Translations under genes and position numbers: made by a program
In this document: one piece after another, positions 16,717 to 27,500 of the stretch
How positions within the stretch are numbered: the stretch's first letter is position 1
Layout of the letters: every line of letters starts with the position of its first letter
NCBI GenBank assembly: GCA_002813895.1
Contig: CP024912.1
Span: forward strand, 744,001 to 808,000
Source of the DNA: Cyanobacterium sp. HL-69
Lineage (GTDB): Bacteria > Cyanobacteriota > Cyanobacteriia > Cyanobacteriales > Cyanobacteriaceae
DNA: 64,000 bases
Direction of reading: 5' to 3'
The notes under the pieces: model-generated
What the model saw: the letters and a program-made list of their open reading frames with translations, nothing else
What the model was told of the DNA's origin: nothing
Databases searched by the model: none

Positions 16717-17889
16717 ATGTTCCTTAAAAAAGGTTTTATTATCTATTCTTGGTTGCTGTTATTGTTAACTATATCTTCCGTTTCTAGCCCTGTTTTTGCC
16801 CAAAGCAGGAGGGCTAATCCCATCAATAACAATGTCAGGGATGAATTGTTGCCAAGAAGAAATAATTTAACTCAGGAGGAGAGAGAAGCCCTCACCATCG
16901 CCTTGGAGGAGTTGAATCAGTTGGCACAAAGTCAATGGGAGTTGGGTAATGATGATGAGGCGTTTGAGATTTGGTATCGTCAAATTAGGTTAACTCGTTT
17001 TTTGGGGGTAAGGGAAGAAGTTGAAATAATTACTGAGGTTGGTGCGTTAGCTTGGCAGAGGGGTAGAGGTGATGATGTTAATTTTTTGAGTGAGAGATTA
17101 TCTGCTTTACAGTCTCAAAATACTACTAATAATCGTGTTAATCCTCAGTTATTACCTTATTTTTTGGAAGCCTATGAAGGTTTGAAGGATGTTGATAAGT
17201 CGGCATTGTTGAGAAAGCAGTTATTGGAAGTTGCTCGAGAGCAAAATAATCGGGAGGAAATAATAAGTAATCTGGAGGCTTTGGGTAGTTTATATTTAAG
17301 CAAGTTTGACTATTTAAATGCACAGCCTATTTATGAGGAGTTGTTGGTTTTTGCTCAAGAAGATAGAAATTTTTTGGCGGAGTCTAATTACCTAAGAAGG
17401 TTATCTCAAATTAATGGGGCGATGTTACTCCCTGAAAATACTGTGGAATATAATAAGCAGTTGATTGCGAATCATGTCCGCAATAATAATTTGAGGGCTG
17501 TAGCGTTGGTTGAAATTTCCACGGGTGATAGTTATCGGTTGTTGGATAATCCAGAGGAGGCGGCAAATTTTTATCAGGAGGCTTTTAATACAGCATGGGC
17601 GCAAGGACAATTTGCGATCGCCACGGAGGCCCTCAGAAGATTAGGAAATCTATATCAAGAATATGAACAATTAGATTCGGCCTTAGTTGTTTATAATGAA
17701 CTAATAAAATTGCAGCAACAGGCTTATGATTATTTTGGATTAATGGGAACCCATGAGCAAATAGGGATAATTCATCAACAAAAACAAAATATTGCCGAGG
17801 CGAGAAACTCTTTTATGAGGGCTTTACAAATCGCCCAAGAAATTAACCACCGACAAGACTATTATCAAGATTTACTATCTCAATTGTAA
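16717..17889 (+). CDS. Secreted tetratricopeptide-repeat protein
   Basis: From the ATG at 16717 the protein has 390 residues and a clear signal peptide (basic start, hydrophobic stretch, cleavage near SPVFAQ). A TTG at 16669 would add 16 residues in front of this and is not preferred. The mature part is almost wholly helical, with TPR-like units such as AQSQWELGNDDEAFEIWYRQ, FDYLNAQPIYEELLVFAQE, DNPEEAANFYQEAFNTAWAQ and QNIAEARNSFMRALQIAQEI. It is probably a periplasmic scaffold. No catalytic residues are seen and the partner is unknown. It is convergent with the zinc-finger gene. Confidence 0.75.
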   Translation: MFLKKGFIIYSWLLLLLTISSVSSPVFAQSRRANPINNNVRDELLPRRNNLTQEEREALTIALEELNQLAQSQWELGNDDEAFEIWYRQIRLTRFLGVREEVEIITEVGALAWQRGRGDDVNFLSERLSALQSQNTTNNRVNPQLLPYFLEAYEGLKDVDKSALLRKQLLEVAREQNNREEIISNLEALGSLYLSKFDYLNAQPIYEELLVFAQEDRNFLAESNYLRRLSQINGAMLLPENTVEYNKQLIANHVRNNNLRAVALVEISTGDSYRLLDNPEEAANFYQEAFNTAWAQGQFAIATEALRRLGNLYQEYEQLDSALVVYNELIKLQQQAYDYFGLMGTHEQIGIIHQQKQNIAEARNSFMRALQIAQEINHRQDYYQDLLSQL

Positions 17890-17906
17890 TTTTTTATAAA
17901 AAAGAG

Positions 17907-18287
17907 CTAAATGCCAGGTTTACAAACATTGTAATCTTCATGGGATACCACTGCTTCGGGGGCTACAAAACTCCCACAGTCTCGACAAATTAAACGGTAA
18001 TGCCTAGTTACGGGAATACTAATAATGAATCTATTATGTCTTAATCTTTTTCCCCTAAAGTGAGTATAACTGGTTTTATTTTGTAGTTTTTTGATAATAT
18101 CTCTAGCTTTTAAAACAACATTTTTCGGCAAAGAAGTTAGGTCAATGGGATCATGGTGAAAGCTCTGTCGCCAAGCATTTTTTGCCCTTCTTTTTTCTTC
18201 CCATATAGACTCTTGCTGGGCGCATCTATGACATTTACTACCGTATCCTACATGGCCACAAGCAAATTTTTTCTTTCTCCGAGACAT
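17907..18287 (-). CDS. DUF7682-like small zinc-binding protein
   Basis: This basic 126-residue protein has an N-terminal Cys/His knuckle (CGHVGYGSKCHRC) and a C-terminal Cys set (CRDCG then a final Cys), which could bind zinc. The middle is Arg/Lys-rich and resembles conserved cyanobacterial proteins of unknown function (DUF7682 group, from memory). Nucleic-acid binding is plausible from charge and zinc ligands but is inference. It is monocistronic, convergent with the TPR gene, with a long non-coding region upstream. Confidence 0.65.
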   Translation of the reverse strand: MSRRKKKFACGHVGYGSKCHRCAQQESIWEEKRRAKNAWRQSFHHDPIDLTSLPKNVVLKARDIIKKLQNKTSYTHFRGKRLRHNRFIISIPVTRHYRLICRDCGSFVAPEAVVSHEDYNVCKPGI

Positions 18288-19008
18288 TGCTTTTCTCCTG
18301 ATTACATAACAACTTTAATTAATTATCAAAACAGAGATCAATGGCTAATTAAATTATTAACTTTAAAAATAAATAAAGTAACTATTTTTATTAGCTAATA
18401 CTGGATATAGAAAAATAAAAACTAACTATTTATATCAGTTATTTTTAACTAAAAAATATGCTGATTCTACAACTATCCCTTTGAAAAAGGTTTAAAAACA
18501 ATTATTCTTATTAATTTGTTTTACATTTCTCAAGTTTTAATTTCTATAGAAGAATTTGACCAGAAAAATCACCACAAATTGATAAAAACTATGACTTTTA
18601 ACATAATTTTCTTCGGTCGATGCTGTTTTAATTTTGATTGTTATTTTTTTTAGTTATGTTAACTAATATGATCTTTATTGATGGTTCTAATGTTTCCAGA
18701 ATAGCTTGTAACTGGAAAACCTTAAAGGCTCTAATTTAGCATTGATCCCCACTTTTTTAGCATACTAGAATGAACGACGAACAGACAATTATTGTTGCGA
18801 ATTATTAAAATTTAGATTAACAAAAGTTAACAAAAAAGAGGATAAATGAAAATTAATTATGTAAGTCCTGAAAAAATAACCTCAAAATTCCTATTTAATT
18901 CTCAAAATAGTTAAAAAAGAACAAAAATCGATGACACTGAAGATTTTATACTGAACTGAGTTGATTCTGATATAATCAGACATTGTCAATGGATGATCAA
19001 TTTAGAAT
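18288..19008. other. 721-bp AT-rich non-coding region upstream of proS
   Basis: I see no convincing gene, tRNA, terminator or repeat here. It must contain the promoters of the zinc-finger gene (minus) and proS (plus). A 23-codon ORF at 18668 opens like a NYN nuclease domain, but it is too short to call. An undetected small RNA is possible given the length. Confidence 0.5.
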
Positions 19009-20796
19009 ATGCGTTTATCTCAGATGTTATGGGTTACTTTACGAGAAGACCCTGCAGAGGCTGAAATCCCTAGTCATAAGTTATTATTGAGGGCTGGTTT
19101 TATCCGCCGTGTCGGTAGCGGTGTTTATGCTTATATGCCTTTAATGTGGCGTGTATTACAAAAAGTTTCCCAGATAGTCCGAGAAGAAATGAACGCAACA
19201 GGGGCATTAGAGTGTTTATTGCCCCAAATTCAACCTGCGGAGTTGTGGCAGGAGTCGGGGCGTTGGGATACCTACACCAAGGCTGAAGGTATTATGTTTT
19301 CTTTGGTAGATAGGCAAAAAAGGGAGTTGGGTTTGGGCCCTACCCATGAAGAGGTGATAACAGCGATCGCCCGTGATATGATCAAGTCTTATCGTCAGTT
19401 ACCCCAACACCTATACCAAATTCAAACTAAGTTTAGGGATGAAATCCGCCCCCGTTTTGGGTTAATGCGTGGTAGGGAGTTTATCATGAAAGATGGTTAT
19501 TCTTTCCATACTAGCCCTGAATCTTTGAAGAAAACCTACGCAGACATGGATAAGGCTTACCGTAATATTTTAACCCGTTGCGGACTCAGTTTTAGACCTG
19601 TGGAGGCTGATTCTGGTGCCATTGGAGGTTCAGGCTCTCAAGAATTTATGGTTTTGGCGGATGCAGGGGAAGATGAGATTTTATACACCGAAGATGGTAC
19701 ATATGCGGCTAACGTGGAAAAGGCGATTTCTTTACCTGCGGATGTGGTAGCTTCTCCTTTTAGTAGTTTTGAAAAAAAGGAAACTCCTCATACGGAAACC
19801 ATTGCCAAGGTAAGCGAGTTTCTAAAATGTTCTCCTACTAACATTGTTAAAAATGTTCTTTATCAAGCTGTTTATGATTCAGGAAAAACAGTTTTAATTT
19901 TAGTGAATATAAGAGGGGATCAAGATGTTAATGAAGTTAAGTTAAACAATGAATTGGTAAAGCTAGCCCCTGATTATGATGCTAAAACCATTATTAGTTT
20001 AACGGTTCCTGATCAAAATGCCCAACAAAAATGGGCTAGTAAACCTTTACCCTTGGGTTATATTGCCCCTGATTTAAGTGATGATTATATTACGAAATCG
20101 GCACAGGTGGAAGGTAGTTTCTTGCGTTTAGCCGATGAAACCGTGAAGGATTTAGAAAACTTCGTCACGGGTAGTAATGAAGTGGGTTATCACGTAGTGG
20201 GTGTTAATTGGGGCAAGGAGTTTACTTTACCTAAATTGGTGGTGGATGTTCGTAAGGCTATGGTAGGCGATCGCACCTTACATGATCCTACCCAAGTGCT
20301 ACAAACCGCCAGAGGTATCGAGGTAGGGCATATCTTCCAACTGGGGACAAAATATTCTGAAGCCATGGGCGCCACCTACACCAGTGAGGCAGGAAAAGAA
20401 GAACCTTTTGTGATGGGATGTTATGGTATTGGGGTATCTCGTCTTGCTCAGGCAGCGGTAGAGCAATCCTATGATAAAGATGGTATCATCTGGCCAAGGG
20501 CGATCGCACCTTATCAAGCCATTGTTATCATTCCCAACGTCAGTGACGAGCAACAGGTAAAAGCGGCAGAGCAAATATATAACCACCTTAACCAAGCTGG
20601 AATTGATACCCTTTTAGATGACCGTAACGAAAGGGCGGGGGTAAAATTCAAAGATGCTGATTTAGTGGGTATTCCCTATCGGGTTGTGACAGGGCGCTCT
20701 CTCAAAGACGGTAAAGTAGAATTTGTGAAACGTGCCACCAAAGAAGCCCAAGACATTGCCATCGAGGATGTAGTTCAAACTATCCTTAACGATTAA
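19009..20796 (+). CDS. proS: Prolyl-tRNA synthetase
   Basis: This class II aminoacyl-tRNA synthetase attaches proline to tRNA-Pro. At 595 residues it is the bacterial type with the editing (INS) domain inserted between motifs 2 and 3 (about residues 225-385). Motif 1 is around [18 protein letters not shown], motif 2 around [20 protein letters not shown] and motif 3 is [13 protein letters not shown]. The anticodon-binding domain is at about 490-590. The start has no obvious Shine-Dalgarno. It is monocistronic, following a long AT-rich leader region. Confidence 0.97.
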   Translation: MRLSQMLWVTLREDPAEAEIPSHKLLLRAGFIRRVGSGVYAYMPLMWRVLQKVSQIVREEMNATGALECLLPQIQPAELWQESGRWDTYTKAEGIMFSLVDRQKRELGLGPTHEEVITAIARDMIKSYRQLPQHLYQIQTKFRDEIRPRFGLMRGREFIMKDGYSFHTSPESLKKTYADMDKAYRNILTRCGLSFRPVEADSGAIGGSGSQEFMVLADAGEDEILYTEDGTYAANVEKAISLPADVVASPFSSFEKKETPHTETIAKVSEFLKCSPTNIVKNVLYQAVYDSGKTVLILVNIRGDQDVNEVKLNNELVKLAPDYDAKTIISLTVPDQNAQQKWASKPLPLGYIAPDLSDDYITKSAQVEGSFLRLADETVKDLENFVTGSNEVGYHVVGVNWGKEFTLPKLVVDVRKAMVGDRTLHDPTQVLQTARGIEVGHIFQLGTKYSEAMGATYTSEAGKEEPFVMGCYGIGVSRLAQAAVEQSYDKDGIIWPRAIAPYQAIVIIPNVSDEQQVKAAEQIYNHLNQAGIDTLLDDRNERAGVKFKDADLVGIPYRVVTGRSLKDGKVEFVKRATKEAQDIAIEDVVQTILND

Positions 20797-21118
20797 ATAG
20801 TTTTTTCCCTCTCCCTTAGGGAGAGGGGCGAGAGTATTAGGTTATAAAACCCCAAATTACTGTTCTTAGACAGTAAAAGCTATTAAGCAAAAAGACTATT
20901 AATAGAATTATTGGCATTGCTTAATCATGGTATGAAGCATAATTGAATGACGCTAAAAATTAAGACACCAAAATATTATCACCGCTCTCTGTTCCCTGCC
21001 TAAATGAGAAATTATATCTAAAATCAGCAACACCTTAAATTAAGCAAGACTATCAATTATTTAACTGTGGTTTTTGGTTAAGATAAAAGAGGTATCACTA
21101 TTAAATAATCTTTGCTGA
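20797..21118. other. Intergenic region between proS and hflX
   Basis: The 322 bp contain an inverted repeat (CCCTCTCCCTTAGGGAGAGGG at 20807-20827, 21 bases in total) that is not followed by a T-tract, so it is not a clear terminator. The rest is AT-rich with no gene seen. Confidence 0.5.
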
Positions 21119-22804
21119 ATGTCGATCGCACCTATTTACGGAAATCTACAAGGAATCAAGCCCAATCAACTCAAACAATTACAAAGATTATACCAACAAA
21201 GAATAAGGAGCGATCGCCTGACAACCTCCGAATTTGCTGAAAGAATTGCCTCCATCAGTAGTGATCTCAAACAGGCGGTATGTGTCTATTTAAATCGTCG
21301 TGGACAGGTGATCAGAGTAGGTGTAGGAACCCCCCGTCAAACCCAAATTCCTCCCCTTGAATTACCCCGTTACGGGGCGCAGAGACTATCGGGCATTCGG
21401 TGTTTGAGTACCTCCATCAAGCCCATTCCCCCCAGTGAAGCCAGTTTAACCGCCATGGCAAGACAAAGGTTAGATGCTCTTTTGGTGTTTACCCTTACAG
21501 GGCAAGGAATACAAAGGAAAGGAGGCGGTGCATCAGGATTTATCAAAGATGTTTATTTAGCCCACCTCATTCCAGCCCAAGATACCCAAACCTATTGGGA
21601 AGTGTCCCCTGCTCAAGAGATAGAGGCGATCGCCCAACAAGACTTTCTCACTCTCGTGGACGGTTTGGAGGAGGAATTTAGCAGGGAATTTGTTGCCCAA
21701 GAAGTAGATGACTCCCAAGAGCGAGTATTATTAGTAGGGCTAATGACAGATCGCATAACACCCCAAAAATTTGACGATAGTTTACAAGAATTACAAAGGC
21801 TCGTGGAAAGTGCAGGGGGTAAAGTATTGGCAACCCTCGAACAAAAAAGGAGTCAACCCCACCCTCAAACTTTGGTGGGAGCGGGTAAAGTGGAAGAAAT
21901 TGCCCTGCAAGTGCAGAGTATGGGAGCCAATTTAGTCGCCTTTGATCGAGATTTATCCCCCTCCCAAGCCCGAAACCTCGAAACTCAATTTGGGGTAAAA
22001 GTAGTCGATCGCACTGAGGTAATATTAGATATATTTGCCCAGAGGGCGCAATCACGGGCAGGGAAATTACAAGTAGAATTAGCCCAACTAGAATATATGC
22101 TACCTCGTCTTAAAGGTAGAGGAAGGGCTATGTCAAGGTTAGGGGGTGGTATCGGTACCAGAGGGCCAGGGGAAACCAAGCTAGAGACGGAAAGAAGGGC
22201 AATCCAGAAACGTATTACCCGCCTCCAACAGGAAGTTAATCAACTCCAAAGCCATCGCGCCCGTATGCGTCAACAAAGACAACACGAAGAAATACCTACC
22301 GTGGCCATCGTGGGTTATACCAATGCAGGGAAATCAACCCTCATCAATGCCCTTACTAACGCTGAAGTATATACCGCCGATCAACTTTTTGCAACCCTTG
22401 ACCCCACCACCCGCCGATTAACCATCACAAAGCAAAATACAGGGGAATCCAACATTATTTTATTAACTGATACCGTGGGCTTCATCCATGAGTTACCCCC
22501 CTCCTTGGTGGATTCCTTTCGGGCAACCCTAGAAGAAGTCACCGAAGCGGATGCTCTCCTTCATGTGGTCGATTTATCTCACCCTGCTTGGCAAAGTCAT
22601 ATTGAATCGGTAAAAAATATTTTGGGAGATATGCCCCTTGCCCCTGCGGAGGAATTAATTGCTTTTAACAAAATTGATCAAGCGGATATTGAACATTTAG
22701 AATTAGCTAAACAAGAGTATCCCACCGCCGTTTTTATCTCCGCAAAAGAACGCATTGGTTTTGATAATTTGCGATCGCGCTTAATGGGTAGTGCTGATTA
22801 CTAA
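21119..22804 (+). CDS. hflX: Ribosome-associated GTPase HflX
   Basis: HflX is a GTPase that splits stalled or heat-damaged 70S ribosomes. The 561-residue protein has a cyanobacterial N-terminal extension (about 1-185), the HflX domain (DRDLSPSQARNLE and RGRAMSRLGGGIGTRGPGE), a coiled coil near 360-395, and a G domain with G1 GYTNAGKSTL, G3 DTVGFIHELP and G4 NKID. All nucleotide-binding motifs are intact. The extension makes it longer than the about 425-residue E. coli protein, which is usual for cyanobacteria. No co-transcribed partner is seen. Confidence 0.94.
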   Translation: MSIAPIYGNLQGIKPNQLKQLQRLYQQRIRSDRLTTSEFAERIASISSDLKQAVCVYLNRRGQVIRVGVGTPRQTQIPPLELPRYGAQRLSGIRCLSTSIKPIPPSEASLTAMARQRLDALLVFTLTGQGIQRKGGGASGFIKDVYLAHLIPAQDTQTYWEVSPAQEIEAIAQQDFLTLVDGLEEEFSREFVAQEVDDSQERVLLVGLMTDRITPQKFDDSLQELQRLVESAGGKVLATLEQKRSQPHPQTLVGAGKVEEIALQVQSMGANLVAFDRDLSPSQARNLETQFGVKVVDRTEVILDIFAQRAQSRAGKLQVELAQLEYMLPRLKGRGRAMSRLGGGIGTRGPGETKLETERRAIQKRITRLQQEVNQLQSHRARMRQQRQHEEIPTVAIVGYTNAGKSTLINALTNAEVYTADQLFATLDPTTRRLTITKQNTGESNIILLTDTVGFIHELPPSLVDSFRATLEEVTEADALLHVVDLSHPAWQSHIESVKNILGDMPLAPAEELIAFNKIDQADIEHLELAKQEYPTAVFISAKERIGFDNLRSRLMGSADY

Positions 22805-22915
22805 CGATAGTAAACTAAACATTGCAAGAAACTTAAGCCACTGATAAATAGCCTTGATTTTTTATGATTGTTGAGCTAGTTTCATTTAAGTTCCATTAAC
22901 AACACAATATAGATT

Positions 22916-23647
22916 ATGGATATTACAACTCAGTCTGTTACTCTTGGTGGTGAAGATATTAATATTCCTGCTTTTTTGGTTACTCCCGAAGATGAGGGAA
23001 TTTATCCTGGGGTAATAGTAGTACAGGAAATTTTTGGGGTAAATGAGCATATTCGGGATGTTACTTCGAGGATAGCCGCCAAGGGTTATGTGGCGATTGC
23101 CCCTGCTATCTATCAAAGAATTGCCCCCCATTTTGAAACGGGCTACACTGCCGAGGATGTAAAGGTTGGTAGGGAGTACAAAAATCAAACCAAAGCATCG
23201 GAATTACTAAAAGACATTCAAACCGCCATTAACTATCTTTATACCCTGCCCAATGTGAAAAAAACAGGAGTCGGCACCATGGGTTTTTGTTTTGGCGGTC
23301 ATGTCACATATTTAACCGCCACCCTTGAGGATATAAAAGCCACTGCATCTTATTATGGGGCTGGAATTGCGAATTGGTGTCCGGGGGAGTGTGATCCGAC
23401 TATTACCCGCACCAAGGAGATAAAAGGAGCCATAAACTGCTATTTTGGCATGGATGATCAAAGCATCCCTCTTGAGCAGGTAGATCAAATCGAAAAAGAA
23501 TTACAAAAGTACGACATAACCCATAAAGTATTTCGTTATCAAGGGGCAGAACATGGATTTAATTGTGACCGCCGTTCATCTTACAATGAAACTGTAGCAC
23601 GAGAAGCATGGCAAGAAACCCTTAACCTATTTCAACAGACGTTGTAG
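22916..23647 (+). CDS. Dienelactone hydrolase family protein
   Basis: This 243-residue alpha/beta hydrolase has the DLH nucleophile elbow GFCFGG (Cys nucleophile), an acid in FGMDDQSIP and the catalytic His in GAEHGFNCDRR, so the Cys-Asp-His triad is complete. EIFGVNEHIRDVTSRIAAKG is the conserved N-terminal region. The natural substrate in cyanobacteria is unknown; the aromatic-degradation role of classical DLH need not apply, since no catabolic genes are nearby. Confidence 0.92.
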   Translation: MDITTQSVTLGGEDINIPAFLVTPEDEGIYPGVIVVQEIFGVNEHIRDVTSRIAAKGYVAIAPAIYQRIAPHFETGYTAEDVKVGREYKNQTKASELLKDIQTAINYLYTLPNVKKTGVGTMGFCFGGHVTYLTATLEDIKATASYYGAGIANWCPGECDPTITRTKEIKGAINCYFGMDDQSIPLEQVDQIEKELQKYDITHKVFRYQGAEHGFNCDRRSSYNETVAREAWQETLNLFQQTL

Positions 23648-23746
23648 TACGCCCATAACGTCTGTAACACAAAAAAAGATGCTGATTAAGCAGAATTAGC
23701 ATTTATGATTGATAGGGTAGTAGAAAAAAACCGAACAAAGAAAATT

Positions 23747-24322
23747 ATGGCAATATCACTACAAAAAGGACAAAGAGTTTCCCTCGATAAAGTAGCCCCA
23801 GGATTAACAGCAGGATTTATTGGCTTGGGGTGGGATACCAATGTAACCGATACGGGCAAAGATTTTGACCTAGATGCTTCCGTATTTTTACTCAATGATC
23901 AAGAAAAATTAATATCCGATAATCACTTTATCTTTTATAATAATTTGACCAGTCCAGATCCTGCTAAATCTGTCAAACACATGGGAGATAACCTCACGGG
24001 AGAAGGAGAAGGAGATGACGAGGTAATCATCGTTGATTTAAGGAAAGTACCTGAAGATGTGCAAAGAATCGTTGTCACTGTTACCATCCATGAAGCCGAT
24101 AAAAGAGGACAAAATTTTGGACAGGTGCGTAATGCTTTTGTAAGACTGGTGGATGTGGCTACCAAGGAAGAAGTTTTACGTTACGACTTGGAAGAAGATT
24201 TTTCAGTGGAAACAGCACTTATTATGGCGGAGTTGTATCGCAAAGATGGAGAGTGGCGTATGAATGCCGTTGGGGCTGGTTATCAGGGTGGTTTACAAGC
24301 CTTACTCAATCGTTATGTGTAG
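23747..24322 (+). CDS. terD: TerD family protein
   Basis: TerD proteins are Ca2+-binding beta-sandwich proteins linked to tellurite and stress resistance and signalling. The 191-residue protein from the ATG at 23747 matches the canonical length (about 192); a frame extension to 23705 would add a non-conserved 14 residues. Motifs include GFIGLGWDT then DFDLDASVFLL and DNLTGEGEGDDEVIIVDL, whose Asp/Glu sites bind calcium. The other classical ter genes (terB, C, E, Z) are not in the window, so a single-gene stress role is more likely than a full ter system. Confidence 0.93.
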   Translation: MAISLQKGQRVSLDKVAPGLTAGFIGLGWDTNVTDTGKDFDLDASVFLLNDQEKLISDNHFIFYNNLTSPDPAKSVKHMGDNLTGEGEGDDEVIIVDLRKVPEDVQRIVVTVTIHEADKRGQNFGQVRNAFVRLVDVATKEEVLRYDLEEDFSVETALIMAELYRKDGEWRMNAVGAGYQGGLQALLNRYV

Positions 24323-24467
24323 ATAATCCAAGGACAATTGACCATTAAAATTTACTAGTTAATTGTCCATGCCCATTGCCTGTTTTTTATTCCTCACCCT
24401 AACCATTTCAAAGGGTAGTATCGCAACTTAAATTGTGAATTGTTTTATGTTTGTAGTACACAGTATA

Positions 24468-24476
24468 TGCTATAAT
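24468..24476 (+). promoter_or_regulatory. Extended -10 element upstream of nrdA
   Basis: TGCTATAAT (TGn plus TATAAT) lies 40 bp before the nrdA ATG. The preceding ACACAGTATATGC loosely resembles an NrdR box, but the match is too weak to claim regulation by NrdR. Confidence 0.45.
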
Positions 24477-24516
24477 AAGATCCTTATAGAAGGAATCTTT
24501 TAGGTAAACGACACAA

Positions 24517-27500
24517 ATGTTATTCGATACTCAAGAACAGGCAATCGAAACGTCAATTAGTGACAGCAATAAATCAAGTAATCATGTAGAAAATCAATCT
24601 AGTACCATCAAGGTGGTAAAAAGAAGTGGCCGTTTAGCAGATTTAGATATAAGCAAAATCAGGAATGTAGTTAACTGGGCTTGTGCTGATAAAGATGTAA
24701 ATGCGATCGCCCTTGAGGCTGGATTGAAAACCCGTATCCGTTACGGCATCAGCACTAGGGAAATCCAAGACAACTTAGTCAACTGCGCCCTAGAAATGTG
24801 TAATATTGATGAACCTGATTGGCGTTACGTTGCTGGGCGTTTATCGATGTGGAGTCTATGGAAAGAGATTCTTGTAAGTCGTGGCTACAATTATGGAAAC
24901 TATGCCAAAACTGTCCAATCTTTTGTAGATGCGGGTAAATATGACGATCGCATCTTAGTCTATTCAGCAGAAGAATTAGAAACCGCTAATGGTTGGATTA
25001 ACCCCGATTGGGATTTGGACTATGACTATGCAGGTACAGTGTTACTTACTTCCCGTTATTTGTTGCCCGATGAATTACCCCAAGAAGCCTTCTTAACTTG
25101 TTCATTACTACTGGCTAGTCAAGAAGCACCAGAGAATCGCTTAACCTATGCCAAAAAGTTTTATGAGGCGATCGCATCTCGCCGTATTTCCCTTGCTACA
25201 CCAATTTTAGCGAATTTGAGAGTGCCTAACGGTTCCCTCACCAGCTGTTTTATTATCAGCATGGAAGACAACCTCGAAAGCATTTATCGAGAAATCACCA
25301 ATACCGCCCGTATTTCCAAAAATGGCGGTGGTGTGGGGGTTAATGTATCACGCATTAGGGCCACAGGTAGCGCCGTCATGGGCAAAAAAAATGCCTCTGG
25401 GGGGGTTATTCCTTGGGTAAAACTTTTGAATGATACTGCCATCGCCGTAAATCAAGGGGGTAGAAGGGCAGGGGCTGTCACCGTTGGTTTGGACATTTGG
25501 CATTTGGATGTACCCGAATTCCTTGAAATGCAGACAGAAAATGGAGATCAACGCCGTAAAGCTTATGATGTATTTCCTCAATTAGTAATTACCGATGAGT
25601 TTATGCGTCGGGTAAAAAACAAACAGTCATGGACATTGGTTGATCCCCTAGAGGTTAAGGAAAAACTAGGTTATGATTTACCTTTAATGTGGGGAGATGA
25701 GTTTGAGAAAGCCTATCAAGACATTGAAGCCAATCTTGATACTGTTATTAAACTGCATAAGCAGATAAACGCTAGGGAATTATTTAAGCATATAATGCGA
25801 TCGCAAGTGGAAACAGGTATGCCCTATCTTGCCTTCAAAGATACTATAAATAAAGCCAATCCTAACAAACATGATGGCTATATTCCAGGGGTAAATTTAT
25901 GTGTGGCAGGAGAAACAAAGATATTAACCGATATGGGGCAAATGGCGATCGCCGATTTAGTGGGCGAAAAAGTTAATATTTGGAATGGCTCGGAATGGTC
26001 AAACGTTTTAATAAAGAAAACAGGGGAAAATCAGCCTTTATTAAAAGTTCATTTTTCTAACGGTGAATTCCTCGAATGTACTTATTATCATAAATTCCAC
26101 ATTCAAGAAAACTACAAAGGAAAAGTCAAAATTGTTGACGCAAAAGACTTACAAGAAGGAGACAAACTCATTAAATATCGTCTTCCTTTGGTAGAGTCAG
26201 CATACGATGTAGAATTTCCCTATGCCTACACCTCTGGATTTTTTAGTGGTGATGGTAGCCACGATGGCATGGGCAAACCAGAAATAGATTTATACGGAAG
26301 CAAAAAAGAATTATTACCTTTTATTAATGTTCGTAATAAATATTATGGAGGTAGTTCTAAAAATGGAAATTGGCGAGTTGAACGAGATCAATTAGCCATC
26401 TATGATGACGTTAATCACGATAGAATCGTCTGTAAACTTCCCTTAGATATTCCTCAGAAGTTTAGTGTCCCTGTCAATGGTTATACCATCAAATCCCGTT
26501 TAGAATGGTTAGCTGGGTTATTAGATGCTGATGGTACAGTGGCCAGAAATGGTGACAATGAATCCTTACAGATTGCTTCTACTCATAAACAATTCCTCCT
26601 AGATATTCGCCTAATGCTACAAACTTTAGGAGTTGATTCTAAAGTAGTTAAAATGGCGGACATGGGTTTTCAATCTCTTCCTGATGGAAAAGGAGAATAT
26701 CGGGACTATCTTTGTCAAGCAAAATATCGTTTATTGATTTCTTCTAACGGCTTATTCCAGTTGGGACAATTGGGGTTAAAAACTAATCGTTTACAATGGA
26801 CATTAAGAGAACCTCAAAGGGAAGCAACTCAGTTTATCCGTGTGGAAAAAATAGAGTTAACTTGTCGTTATGATGATACTTATTGTTTTAATGAGCCTTT
26901 ACGCCATCTAGGGATGTTTAACGGTATCCTAACAGGGCAATGCACCGAGAGCTTTAGCAATGTAACATCTGGGGAATATGCCCACTGTTGTAACCTCGTA
27001 TCCCTGAACCTTGCTAACCTTGAGCAAGAAGAATTAGACGAAGTTTGCACCCTTGCGGTTAGAATTCTTGACAACACCATTGATATTACTAACCCTCCCT
27101 TTGCTGATGCCAAAAAGCACAATAATCGTTATCGTACCATTGGGGTAGGCGCCATGGGTTTAGCGGATTGGTTAGCCAAAAAAGAATTACGTTACAACAA
27201 CCTTCAAGAAATTAGTAACCTATTTGAGGATATGGGTTTTTATTGTACCCAAGCATCTATGAAATTAGCCCAAGAAAGGGGTGCTTTTGATGCTTTTGAT
27301 GGTAGCGATTGGAGTAAGGGTTTGTTAATTGGTTCAAAACCTGTGGCATGGTTCAAGGAAAATGCCTATAAACCTGACCGTTGGCAGATTTTAGCCGACG
27401 ACATTCAAAAATACGGTATCCGTAATTCCCACGTAACAGCGATCGCCCCTAATACCTCATCTAGTTTGGTACAAGGTTGTACTGCCAGTATTTTACCCGT

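Noticed and set aside
18668-18739. 23-codon ORF opening MIFIDGSNV, like the start of a NYN nuclease domain
   Set aside because: Too short, no continuation in any frame, surrounded by AT-rich DNA; a chance match or a very old remnant cannot be told apart.
20807-20827. Terminator after proS
   Set aside because: The T-tract is before, not after, the inverted repeat on the plus strand, so the hairpin does not have terminator polarity.
23747-24322. Complete tellurite-resistance (ter) operon
   Set aside because: Only TerD is present; its neighbours are a hydrolase and nrdA.
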